15,721 nt of DNA from Bacillota bacterium (GTDB taxonomy: Bacteria > Bacillota > Clostridia > Christensenellales > CAG-138): contig JAEXFV010000155.1 in assembly GCA_023451115.1 (NCBI GenBank), positions 1 through 15,721 of the forward strand. The letters are read 5' to 3'. This document shows, one piece after another, positions 6,701 through 15,721 of the stretch. Position 1 is the stretch's first letter. The number at the start of each line of letters is the position of its first letter. Under the pieces are notes generated by a model that was not told the origin of the DNA, did no database searches, and saw only the letters and a program-made list of their open reading frames with translations. The translations under genes were made by a program, and so were the position numbers.

Positions 6701-7479
6701 CCTTGGGCGTGCCTTCCCGTATGAACATTGGCCAGGTATTGGAGCTGCACTTGGGTATGGCCGCAAAAACACTGGGCTGGCACATCGCCACCCCGGTATT
6801 CGATGGCGCTACCGAGGAGGACATCAAGTTCCACCTGAAGAAAGCGGGATTGGATGAGGATGGTAAAACAATCCTCTACGATGGCCGCAGCGGCGAGCCT
6901 TTTGAAAACCGGGTATCCGTAGGCTACATGTATTACCTCAAACTGCATCACCTGGTGGATGACAAGATCCATGCCCGGTCCACCGGCCCTTACAGCCTGG
7001 TGACCCAGCAGCCTTTGGGCGGCAAGGCCCAATTTGGCGGCCAGCGTTTTGGCGAGATGGAAGTTTGGGCCCTGGAGGCTTATGGCGCAGCCAATACCCT
7101 GCAGGAAATCCTCACTGTAAAATCCGACGATGTGGTGGGCCGTGTCAAGACTTATGAGGCCATTGTCAAGGGCGAAAACGTGCCGCAGCCCGGCGTGCCG
7201 GAGTCCTTCCGGGTGCTGATCAAAGAGTTGCAATCCCTGGCGCTGGACATCAAGGTGCTTTCCGACACCCGCGAGGTCATCGAGATTGGCGAATCGGTGG
7301 ACGATGATGAGCCTACCATTATGGATGTGAACATCGCCGGCACCGAAGATGCGCCGCCGATCGCCCCCGCGGAGGATGCGTTTGCCGAATTCGACGAGTT
7401 TGACGAATTCGATGAAGATGAAGATTTGGATGAAGACGAGGATATCGTATTGCAAGACGATGACCTGGGCGATGAGTAA
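3781..7479 (+). CDS. rpoB: DNA-directed RNA polymerase subunit beta
   Basis: A 1232-residue beta subunit of RNA polymerase, which forms one pincer of the catalytic core in the cytoplasm. It begins [20 protein letters not shown], typical of Bacillota. The rifampicin-binding cluster starts at residue 481 ([20 protein letters not shown]) with D493, H503 and S508 in the places of E. coli D516, H526 and S531, all wild-type, so rifampicin sensitivity is expected. [19 protein letters not shown] and the C-terminal [16 protein letters not shown] anchor are present. The frame is open upstream to 3610, but the ATG at 3781 has AGGAG 8 bases upstream and matches the family start. Unusual: the last about 65 residues form a strongly acidic tail with an [19 protein letters not shown] repeat. 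rpoC follows after 26 bases. rplJ-rplL are not upstream; expression comes from the promoter at 3422-3450. Confidence 0.98.
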   Translation: [1232 protein letters not shown]

Positions 7480-7505
7480 ACCAGCGGCGGAAGGAGAGAC
7501 GCGAA

Positions 7506-11027
<3,522 letters not shown>

Positions 11028-11031
11028 GTAA

Positions 11032-11772
11032 ATGGCAAGAGATGTCACCGAGCAGGGTTGTAAGCTGTATGGAACCAAATATTGCGATATGTTGAACATG
11101 CCCTCATGCGATGTTTGCACCGTTAACGGAAAAGAAGAGGAGCATGAGCGGGTAATGGAGGACTTGGATATTCTGGAAGGCTTACTGCCCCAAGGCGGCA
11201 TTTCTGACCTGTTTACTGCAGAAGAATGTCAGCTTTGCCGCACAGAGCCCAAAGGCGCCCGCAGTTGCTATGCTTTGCTGGATATGGCTCACAAGGAGCC
11301 GGTGCGGAAAAAACGCAATGTAATTGGCCTTAAGGTAAATACCTCCATTGGGTCTTTGGTGCCGGTGCAGCTTTCCTGCTGCAGCGCTTGCCGCAGGCGC
11401 CTTCGGATTTTGGAGTACCTGCCCATCGTATTGCCCTTGGCACTTACGGTGATTGCGCTGATTTTGCTGAGCATTCAGGGTATTTCTACCGCGCTCAAAC
11501 AAGTTGGCTATTATATGCCAATGATTGTGTTGTTGGCGGTAGTCGGCATTGGCCTGCTGGTTGCGGTTGTTTTGAGCCGGTATTTGCGTGAGAAATATGC
11601 TAAGGTCATGTATGTTGACCCTTTGGTCATTCCTAAACTGCAGGAAATGACACAGGCAGGCTGGTTCCCCTTAAACCAGAATAAAAAGAAAACTGCTCGT
11701 GTCGTGTTTTTGAAAAAACGTATGGCTTCCGGAGTGGGAACTGCCGCTCCCCAGGAGGGCACAGACTGCTAG
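11032..11772 (+). CDS. Unrecognised cysteine-rich two-helix membrane protein in the rpoBC operon
   Basis: I do not recognise this 246-residue protein. The N-terminal half carries cysteines at 10, 18, 26, 29, 66, 69, 79, 116, 117 and 120, including three CxxC pairs (26-29, 66-69, 117-120) that look like metal-binding knuckles. A basic patch (121-126, RRRLRI) leads into two hydrophobic segments at about 128-150 and 158-182. A basic C-terminal part follows (GWFPLNQNKKK, then VVFLKKR), ending in a cysteine. By the positive-inside rule both ends face the cytoplasm (inference). GGAGGG lies 8 bases before the ATG, inside the end of rpoC, and only 4 bases separate the two genes, so it is co-transcribed and probably translationally coupled with rpoC. 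A hairpin at 11831-11856 and a fresh promoter at 11884 follow, so it ends this operon. A zinc-ribbon membrane protein is the safest description. Confidence 0.85.
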   Translation: MARDVTEQGCKLYGTKYCDMLNMPSCDVCTVNGKEEEHERVMEDLDILEGLLPQGGISDLFTAEECQLCRTEPKGARSCYALLDMAHKEPVRKKRNVIGLKVNTSIGSLVPVQLSCCSACRRRLRILEYLPIVLPLALTVIALILLSIQGISTALKQVGYYMPMIVLLAVVGIGLLVAVVLSRYLREKYAKVMYVDPLVIPKLQEMTQAGWFPLNQNKKKTARVVFLKKRMASGVGTAAPQEGTDC

Positions 11773-11830
11773 AAAAGAAATTCCAGCAGAGAGCCCGAAT
11801 AAGCCGGAGGCAAACAAATATGGAGTTGCT

Positions 11831-11856
11831 CCCCTGAAAATCCGTTGATTTTGGGG
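11831..11856 (+). terminator. Probable terminator of the rpoBC operon
   Basis: CCCC (11831-11834), bulged TG, AAAATC (11837-11842), loop CGTT, GATTTT (11847-11852), GGGG (11853-11856). The sequence after it (TATATTGG) is only weakly U-rich, so termination may be partial and some read-through into the str operon is possible. Confidence 0.5.
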
Positions 11857-11883
11857 TATATTGGCAGCTAGAGGAAAAAGCGT

Positions 11884-11912
11884 TTGACATAAGGCGAAGT
11901 AAATGCTAAAAT
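11884..11912 (+). promoter_or_regulatory. Promoter of the rplGB-rpsL-rpsG-fusA operon
   Basis: A consensus TTGACA (11884-11889) and TAAAAT (11907-11912) are separated by 17 bases. Transcription would start near 11919, with a short leader of about 68 bases before rplGB. Confidence 0.8.
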
Positions 11913-11952
11913 ACGCATGGTGCGCTCTTAGGTGTACTATGCGTATTCGCAT
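11910..11952 (+). promoter_or_regulatory. Inverted repeat straddling the str operon transcription start
   Basis: AATACGCAT (11910-11918) and ATGCGTATT (11939-11947) are perfect 9-bp inverted repeats, 20 bases apart. The left arm overlaps the -10 box and lies before the expected transcription start, so this is more likely a DNA operator than an RNA stem. The right arm can also form ATGCG-TATT-CGCAT (11939-11952), followed by TTTTG, a small hairpin inside the transcript. Confidence 0.45.
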
Positions 11953-11986
11953 TTTGCCATATGTATGATAGATAAAGGAGAAAGGC

Positions 11987-12226
11987 ATGCTGGAGGACAT
12001 AGGCAGTAACGCAATTGTGGGCACCAAACAAGTGCTCAAAGCTATTGCGGCGGATCAGCTGGCTTGCGTATATATTGCCAAAGATGCGGACGGCTTTTTG
12101 GCAAACAAAATCAAAGCTGCATGTTTTGAGCATGGCGTGGCGGTAACAGAGGTGCCAACCATGCGGGAGCTGGGAACGGCTTGCAAAATTGACGTGGGAG
12201 CCGCTTGCGCGGGCCTGCCGAAATAA
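11987..12226 (+). CDS. rplGB: L7Ae-like ribosomal protein (YbxF/RplGB family)
   Basis: A 79-residue single-domain member of the L7Ae/L30e/S12e/Gadd45 fold. The pattern is NAIVGTKQVLKAIAADQ, then VYIAKDADG, then a C-terminal ELGTACKIDVGAACAG, matching bacterial YbxF. These proteins bind kink-turn RNA; which RNA the bacterial protein uses in the cell is less certain. The ATG at 11987 has AAAGGAG 6 bases upstream. It is the first gene of the str operon, its usual place in Clostridia and Bacilli, and it is separated from rpsL by a 201-base structured spacer. The length matches the family and no truncation is seen. Confidence 0.92.
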   Translation: MLEDIGSNAIVGTKQVLKAIAADQLACVYIAKDADGFLANKIKAACFEHGVAVTEVPTMRELGTACKIDVGAACAGLPK

Positions 12227-12230
12227 AACA

Positions 12231-12367
12231 CAGAAGCAAAAGCTTCTGAGAAAAAGCGGAATATCTCCCTACGAAGGGTTGCAGGGAGTTTCTTAATGGA
12301 TAGATAGATAACCGCGGCTTTTAACCCAGCCGCAAACGTTGCCCCGATGGCAGAACGCGTTTTTTGC
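12231..12367 (+). promoter_or_regulatory. Tandem hairpins and possible attenuator between rplGB and rpsL
   Basis: Four stems lie in a row: CAGAAGC-AAAA-GCTTCTG (12231-12248); CTCCCT/AGGGAG (12265-12288), followed by TTTCTT; GCGGCT/AGCCGC (12314-12333); and AAACG (12334-12338) with CGTTT (12358-12362) enclosing TGCC-CCGAT-GGCA (12340-12352), followed by a T-run ending at 12365. The last looks like an intrinsic terminator. A competing stem GCGTT (12357-12361)/AACGC (12371-12375) would place the T-run in its loop. The arrangement suggests processing or attenuation ahead of rpsL. Confidence 0.45.
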
Positions 12368-12427
12368 TGGAACGCCCTGCTGTCCCCAAAAGAAAAATGA
12401 CGAGAAGTATAGAAAGGAAAACCACTC

Positions 12428-12802
12428 ATGCCAACCATTAACCAATTGGTGCGCAAGGGCCGGGAGCAGGTAGAGTATAAGTCCAATGCCCCGATCCTCA
12501 AACAGTGCCCGCAACGTCGTGGCGTCTGCACGGCAGTTCGTACGATGACTCCTAAAAAACCAAACTCTGCTTTGCGTAAAATTGCCCGTATCCGCCTGAC
12601 CGATGGCCTGGAGGGTACTGCATATATCCCCGGCATTGGCCATAACCTGCAGGAGCACTCGGTAGTGTTGATCCGCGGCGGCCGTGTAAAGGACCTGCCT
12701 GGTGTGCGTTACCACATCATCCGTGGCGCGCTGGACACCGCAGGCGTTGCAAAGCGCATGCAGGCCCGTTCTCTCTATGGCGCTAAGCGCCCGAAGAAAT
12801 AA
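12428..12802 (+). CDS. rpsL: 30S ribosomal protein S12
   Basis: A 124-residue S12, full length. It is part of the decoding centre of the small subunit and helps monitor codon-anticodon pairing. The conserved TPKKPNSALRK loop holds K43, and the second loop RGGRVKDLPG holds K88; both lysines are unchanged, so no streptomycin-resistance substitution is seen at these sites. The C-terminus YGAKRPKK is normal. The ATG at 12428 is preceded by AAAGGA about 9 bases away. It follows a structured 201-base spacer after rplGB and is 14 bases ahead of rpsG, as in the classical str operon. Confidence 0.98.
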   Translation: MPTINQLVRKGREQVEYKSNAPILKQCPQRRGVCTAVRTMTPKKPNSALRKIARIRLTDGLEGTAYIPGIGHNLQEHSVVLIRGGRVKDLPGVRYHIIRGALDTAGVAKRMQARSLYGAKRPKK

Positions 12803-12816
12803 GGGGGTAACCAGAT

Positions 12817-13287
12817 ATGCCGAGACGTGGATTTATTCCCAAGCGGGAAGTATTAGCAGATCCTATGTACAATAGCGTTGTTGTGACCAAGCTCATCAAC
12901 CAGGTCATGCTGGATGGCAAGCGTGGCACTGCCCAAAAAGCTTGCTATGGCGCTTTTGATATTATCCGGGAAAAGACCGGACGGGAGCCTCTGGAAGTAT
13001 TCGAGCAGGCAATGGGCAATATCATGCCGGTTCTGGAAGTAAAAGCCCGCCGTGTTGGCGGCGCTACTTACCAGGTGCCTATTGAAATCCGTCCTGAGCG
13101 CCGTCAGACCTTGGGGCTGCGTTGGCTGGTTGCTTATGCCCGCAGCCGTGGCGAGCGCACCATGATGCAGCGTTTAGCCGGTGAAATTATGGATGCCGCC
13201 AATCAGACCGGTTCCGCCTTCAAAAAGAAGGAAGATACCCACAAGATGGCAGAGGCCAACAAGGCGTTCGCCCACTATCGCTGGTAA
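12817..13287 (+). CDS. rpsG: 30S ribosomal protein S7
   Basis: A 156-residue S7, the usual length, which nucleates assembly of the 30S head by binding the 3' major domain of 16S rRNA. It starts MPRRGFIPKREVLADPMYNS and contains the conserved RVGGATYQVPIEIRPERR and ALxLRWLV-like (LGLRWLVAYARSR) segments, ending in FAHYRW. The ribosome binding site AAGGGGG (12801-12807) overlaps the rpsL stop, so the two genes are probably translationally coupled. In E. coli S7 represses its own operon by binding the rpsL-rpsG junction. The junction here is only 14 bases, so any similar control would have to use another site, such as the structured rpsG-fusA spacer (inference). Confidence 0.97.
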   Translation: MPRRGFIPKREVLADPMYNSVVVTKLINQVMLDGKRGTAQKACYGAFDIIREKTGREPLEVFEQAMGNIMPVLEVKARRVGGATYQVPIEIRPERRQTLGLRWLVAYARSRGERTMMQRLAGEIMDAANQTGSAFKKKEDTHKMAEANKAFAHYRW

Positions 13288-13292
13288 GCCCT

Positions 13293-13421
13293 GGCGTGGA
13301 AATTTCTGCATTTGCAGGTTTCCTTCCCGCCTTGGCGGACAATACTAACAATTATGATGAACTGTCGCGCGGATATGGCGTTGCTGTATCCGCGCAAATC
13401 TTGCAAGCTCCGTTTTGGAGG
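13293..13421 (+). promoter_or_regulatory. Structured rpsG-fusA intercistronic region
   Basis: GGCG (13293-13296) can pair with CGCC (13328-13331) around GGAAA/TTTCC and CTGC-ATTT-GCAG (13298-13323). CCGCC/GGCGG (13327-13338) competes with that outer stem. GCGCGGATA (13367-13375) and TATCCGCGC (13387-13395) form a perfect 9-bp stem with an 11-base loop. CTCC (13408-13411) can pair with GGAG (13417-13420), covering the ribosome binding site of the short ORF that follows. There is no U-tract, so these are intercistronic folds and not terminators. Confidence 0.45.
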
Positions 13422-13429
13422 AACATTGG

Positions 13430-13480
13430 ATGAAACCCTTGGTACTCCAGATCAACGGAAAGGAGGTAGACCATGCCTAG
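13430..13480 (+). CDS. Candidate 16-aa upstream ORF overlapping the fusA start
   Basis: ATG at 13430 is preceded by GGAGG (13417-13421) with 8 bases of spacing and encodes MKPLVLQINGKEVDHA, ending in TAG at 13478-13480. The last codons overlap the first eight bases of fusA (ATG at 13473) in another frame, and the fusA ribosome binding site AGGAGG (13461-13466) lies inside it. A ribosome finishing this peptide would stop right on the fusA start, which suggests translational coupling. Its own ribosome binding site can be hidden in a CTCC/GGAG hairpin. The peptide has no recognised homology; the arrangement could be chance. Confidence 0.4.
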   Translation: MKPLVLQINGKEVDHA

Positions 13481-15545
13481 AGAGACGTCTCTGGAAAAAA
13501 CAAGGAATATAGGCATCATGGCGCACATTGATGCTGGCAAAACCACTACTACGGAACGCATCCTGTTTTATACGGGCAAAATCCACAAGGTAGGGGAAGT
13601 ACACGAAGGCGCTGCCACCATGGACTTTATGGTGCAGGAACAGGAGCGGGGCATCACCATCGCATCTGCTGCTACAACTGCTTATTGGCGGGAGCATCGG
13701 ATCAACATCATCGACACGCCGGGTCACGTTGACTTTACCGTTGAGGTGGAGCGTTCGCTGCGTGTTCTGGATGGTGCGGTGGCGGTTTTCTGCGCAAAAG
13801 GCGGCGTGGAACCCCAGTCGGAAACAGTATGGCGGCAAGCTACCAAATATAGCGTGCCCCGGCTGGCGTATGTAAACAAAATGGATATTACCGGCGCCGA
13901 TTTTTACAATGTTGTGCAAATGATGCATGACCGGTTGGGTGCCAATGCGGTGCCCATTCAGCTGCCCATTGGCAGCGAAAGCGAGTTTAGAGGCATTATT
14001 GACCTGGTGAAGATGAAAGCCGAGGTCTATTATGACGATGCCGGCAAGGATGTCCGGGAAGAGGAAATCCCAGCGGATATGTTGGAAAAGGCCCAGGAAT
14101 ACCGTGGAAATCTGATAGAGGCCGTAGCGGAAGAAGATGAAACGCTGCTGGAAAAATACCTGGCTGGTGAAGAATTTACCGTTGAAGAGATTAATGCCTG
14201 CCTGCGTGCTGCCACCATTGCCAACAATGTAGTGCCGGTATGTTGCGGCACTTCTTACCGCAACAAGGGCGTACAACCGTTACTCAACGCAATTGTGGAT
14301 TATTTGCCTTCTCCTCTGGATGTGCCTCCTGCTCATGGGACCCACTTGGATGGGGAGGGCGTTGTAGAGGCGCCCACCAGCGATGAGGCCCCCTTTGCAG
14401 CGTTGGCGTTTAAAATTGTGGCGGATCCCTATGTGGGAAAACTGGCTTTCTTCCGGGTATACAGCGGTACCATCAAGAGTGGCTCTTACGTGTATAACGC
14501 CTCGAAGGGCAAACGGGAACGGGTAGGCCGCATTCTGCTGATGCATGCCAGCGCGCGCACGGAAGTGGAAGAGGTATATGCGGGCGATATCGCCGCTATG
14601 GTAGGCCTAAAGGATACCACCACTGGCGATACGCTGTGTGATGAGCAGCATCCCCTGCTGCTGGAGTCCATGGAGTTCCCGGATCCGGTAATTAAGGTGG
14701 CCATTGAGCCAAAAACAAAGGCTGGACAGGATAAGATGACCATGGCGCTGGTAAAGCTGGCAGAGGAAGACCCCACCTTTAAAACCTATACGGATGAAGA
14801 AACGGGGCAAACCATTATCGCCGGTATGGGTGAGTTGCATCTTGAGATCATCGTGGACCGATTGATCCGGGAGTTCCGGGTGGAGGCCACGGTAGGCAAA
14901 CCCCAGGTGGCATACCGGGAGACCATTACCAAAGCCGTCAAGGCGGAAGGCCGCTATGTGCGGCAAACCGGCGGCCACGGCCAATATGGACATTGCGTGG
15001 TGGAGTTTTCTCCCCAACAGCCTGGAGAAGGATATCTGTTTGAGGATAAAATCGTGGGCGGCGTGATTCCCAAAGAATTTATTCCCGCCATCGATAAGGG
15101 CATCCAGGAAGCGGCCCGCAGCGGTGCATTGGGCGGCTATGAGGCTGTGGACTTTAAGGCCACCCTGGTAGACGGCTCTTACCACGATGTGGACTCCTCT
15201 GAGATGGCGTTTAAGATTGCAGGTTCTTTGGCCTTTAAGGAGGCCATGCCCAAAGCCGCGCCTGTGCTGCTGGAGCCGGTGATGAAGGTTGAGGTTATCA
15301 TGCCGGAGGAATACATGGGCGATGTAATTGGCAACCTGAATGCCCGCCGGGGCAGGGTAGAAGGCATGGAGGCCAGGGGCAACGGCCAGGCAGTGCATGC
15401 CATGTGCCCGTTATCCGAAATGTTTGGCTATGCAACGGACCTGCGCTCCCGTACCCAGGGCCGTGGAACCTTTACCATGCAGTTCGACCATTATGAGGAA
15501 GTTCCCCATAATGTAGCGGATAAGATTATTGGACGTGTTCGTTAA
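13473..15545 (+). CDS. fusA: Elongation factor G
   Basis: A 690-residue translational GTPase that drives tRNA-mRNA translocation on the ribosome. The G domain shows the P-loop AHIDAGKTTTTER (17-29), switch I RGITI (59-63), DTPGH (81-85, including the catalytic histidine H85) and NKMD (135-138). Domain II begins near 290, domain IV contains the GGHGQYGHCVVEF region, and the C-terminus is standard. The start MPRETSLEKTRNIGIMAHID is canonical, and AGGAGG lies 6 bases upstream. It follows rpsG after a 185-base structured spacer holding a possible short upstream ORF, and it precedes tuf, which has its own promoter. Features point to housekeeping EF-G, not a TetM-type ribosome protection protein. 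Confidence 0.98.
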   Translation: MPRETSLEKTRNIGIMAHIDAGKTTTTERILFYTGKIHKVGEVHEGAATMDFMVQEQERGITIASAATTAYWREHRINIIDTPGHVDFTVEVERSLRVLDGAVAVFCAKGGVEPQSETVWRQATKYSVPRLAYVNKMDITGADFYNVVQMMHDRLGANAVPIQLPIGSESEFRGIIDLVKMKAEVYYDDAGKDVREEEIPADMLEKAQEYRGNLIEAVAEEDETLLEKYLAGEEFTVEEINACLRAATIANNVVPVCCGTSYRNKGVQPLLNAIVDYLPSPLDVPPAHGTHLDGEGVVEAPTSDEAPFAALAFKIVADPYVGKLAFFRVYSGTIKSGSYVYNASKGKRERVGRILLMHASARTEVEEVYAGDIAAMVGLKDTTTGDTLCDEQHPLLLESMEFPDPVIKVAIEPKTKAGQDKMTMALVKLAEEDPTFKTYTDEETGQTIIAGMGELHLEIIVDRLIREFRVEATVGKPQVAYRETITKAVKAEGRYVRQTGGHGQYGHCVVEFSPQQPGEGYLFEDKIVGGVIPKEFIPAIDKGIQEAARSGALGGYEAVDFKATLVDGSYHDVDSSEMAFKIAGSLAFKEAMPKAAPVLLEPVMKVEVIMPEEYMGDVIGNLNARRGRVEGMEARGNGQAVHAMCPLSEMFGYATDLRSRTQGRGTFTMQFDHYEEVPHNVADKIIGRVR

Positions 15546-15555
15546 CGCGGAGTGC

Positions 15556-15578
15556 CCCCAGGAATTGACTTTCCGGGG
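15556..15578 (+). promoter_or_regulatory. Dyad whose loop is the -35 box of the tuf promoter
   Basis: CCCC (15556-15559), bulged A, GGAA (15561-15564), loop TTGACT (15565-15570), TTCC (15571-15574), GGGG (15575-15578). It starts 11 bases after the fusA stop. It lacks a U-tract, so as a fusA terminator it would be weak; it may instead be a DNA dyad around the promoter. Confidence 0.4.
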
Positions 15579-15592
15579 AAAATGCATACAAT
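15565..15592 (+). promoter_or_regulatory. tuf promoter
   Basis: TTGACT (15565-15570) and TACAAT (15587-15592) are separated by 16 bases. Transcription would begin about 25 bases before the tuf ATG. It allows tuf to be made in excess over the rest of the str operon, as is usual for EF-Tu. Confidence 0.6.
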
Positions 15593-15623
15593 ATACTTGA
15601 AAATCAATGGAGGCTATGAAACA

Positions 15624-15721
15624 ATGGCAAAGGCAAAATTCGAGCGGACAAAGCCGCACGTAAACATCGGGACGATCGGGCACGTAGACCATGGTAAGAC
15701 GACGCTGACAGCGGCGATCAC
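15624..15721 (+). CDS. tuf: Elongation factor Tu, N-terminus only (cut by window end)
   Basis: The first 32 codons of EF-Tu, which delivers aminoacyl-tRNA to the ribosome, are present and then the window ends. The sequence [20 protein letters not shown] and the P-loop GHVDHGKT (19-26) are diagnostic. The ATG at 15624 has GGAGG (15609-15613) 10 bases upstream. It lies 78 bases after fusA with a promoter in the gap, so it may be read both from the str operon and from its own promoter. Confidence 0.97.

Noticed and set aside
13312..13512. 66-codon plus-strand frame between rpsG and fusA
   Set aside because: Overlaps fusA in another frame, crosses the intercistronic hairpins and has no ribosome binding site at its start; the 16-codon ORF at 13430 is the better candidate.
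13473..15545. fusA-like gene as a tetracycline ribosome-protection protein
   Set aside because: The sequence and str-operon context match housekeeping EF-G.

Overview
The window is a chromosomal segment of a Gram-positive, low-to-mid GC Bacillota, most likely a clostridial gut-type bacterium. The reasons are: the clostridial style of RpoB/RpoC (RpoC of 1173 aa with both zinc sites); the L7Ae-like protein RplGB in front of rpsL; a CarD-type regulator followed by a YacL-like PIN-TRAM protein; strong AGGAGG ribosome binding sites; and vegetative promoters close to TTGACA-17-TATAAT. The species cannot be named from this alone.

Layout. Positions 1 to about 1465 are visibly more AT-rich than the rest, all genes there lie on the minus strand, and they look accessory. 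They comprise a TetR-family regulator (cut by the window start), a small two-helix membrane protein co-transcribed upstream of it from its own promoter, and a DUF6061-like small protein flanked by two hairpin terminators. A 55-bp imperfect inverted repeat (1409-1463) marks the edge of this region and may be an element end. From about 1570 everything is on the plus strand and is core genome: two tandem promoters, carD, a membrane PIN-TRAM protein, a strong promoter with a long leader, rpoB, rpoC, an unrecognised cysteine-rich membrane protein, then a new promoter and rplGB-rpsL-rpsG-fusA (the str operon), and finally the start of tuf with its own promoter.

How the genes work together. rpoB and rpoC encode the catalytic core of RNA polymerase, and CarD is an RNA polymerase-binding factor that contacts the beta subunit, so its closeness to rpoB is functionally sensible. 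rplGB, rpsL, rpsG, fusA and tuf supply ribosome and elongation components. The usual rplK-rplA-rplJ-rplL genes are not upstream of rpoB here; rpoB has its own promoter instead.

The most interesting unexplained material is non-coding or small. (1) The roughly 320-nt rpoB leader is packed with at least eight consecutive local hairpins (3504-3764), the last a GNRA-capped stem just before the rpoB ribosome binding site. (2) A nested, symmetric 53-nt hairpin (3350-3402) lies just upstream of the rpoB promoter. (3) A 16-codon upstream ORF with a good ribosome binding site overlaps the fusA start. (4) The unrecognised 246-aa cysteine-rich membrane protein is translationally close-coupled to rpoC. 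(5) RpoB has a very acidic C-terminal tail. All structures were found by eye; none was folded computationally or compared with homologues.
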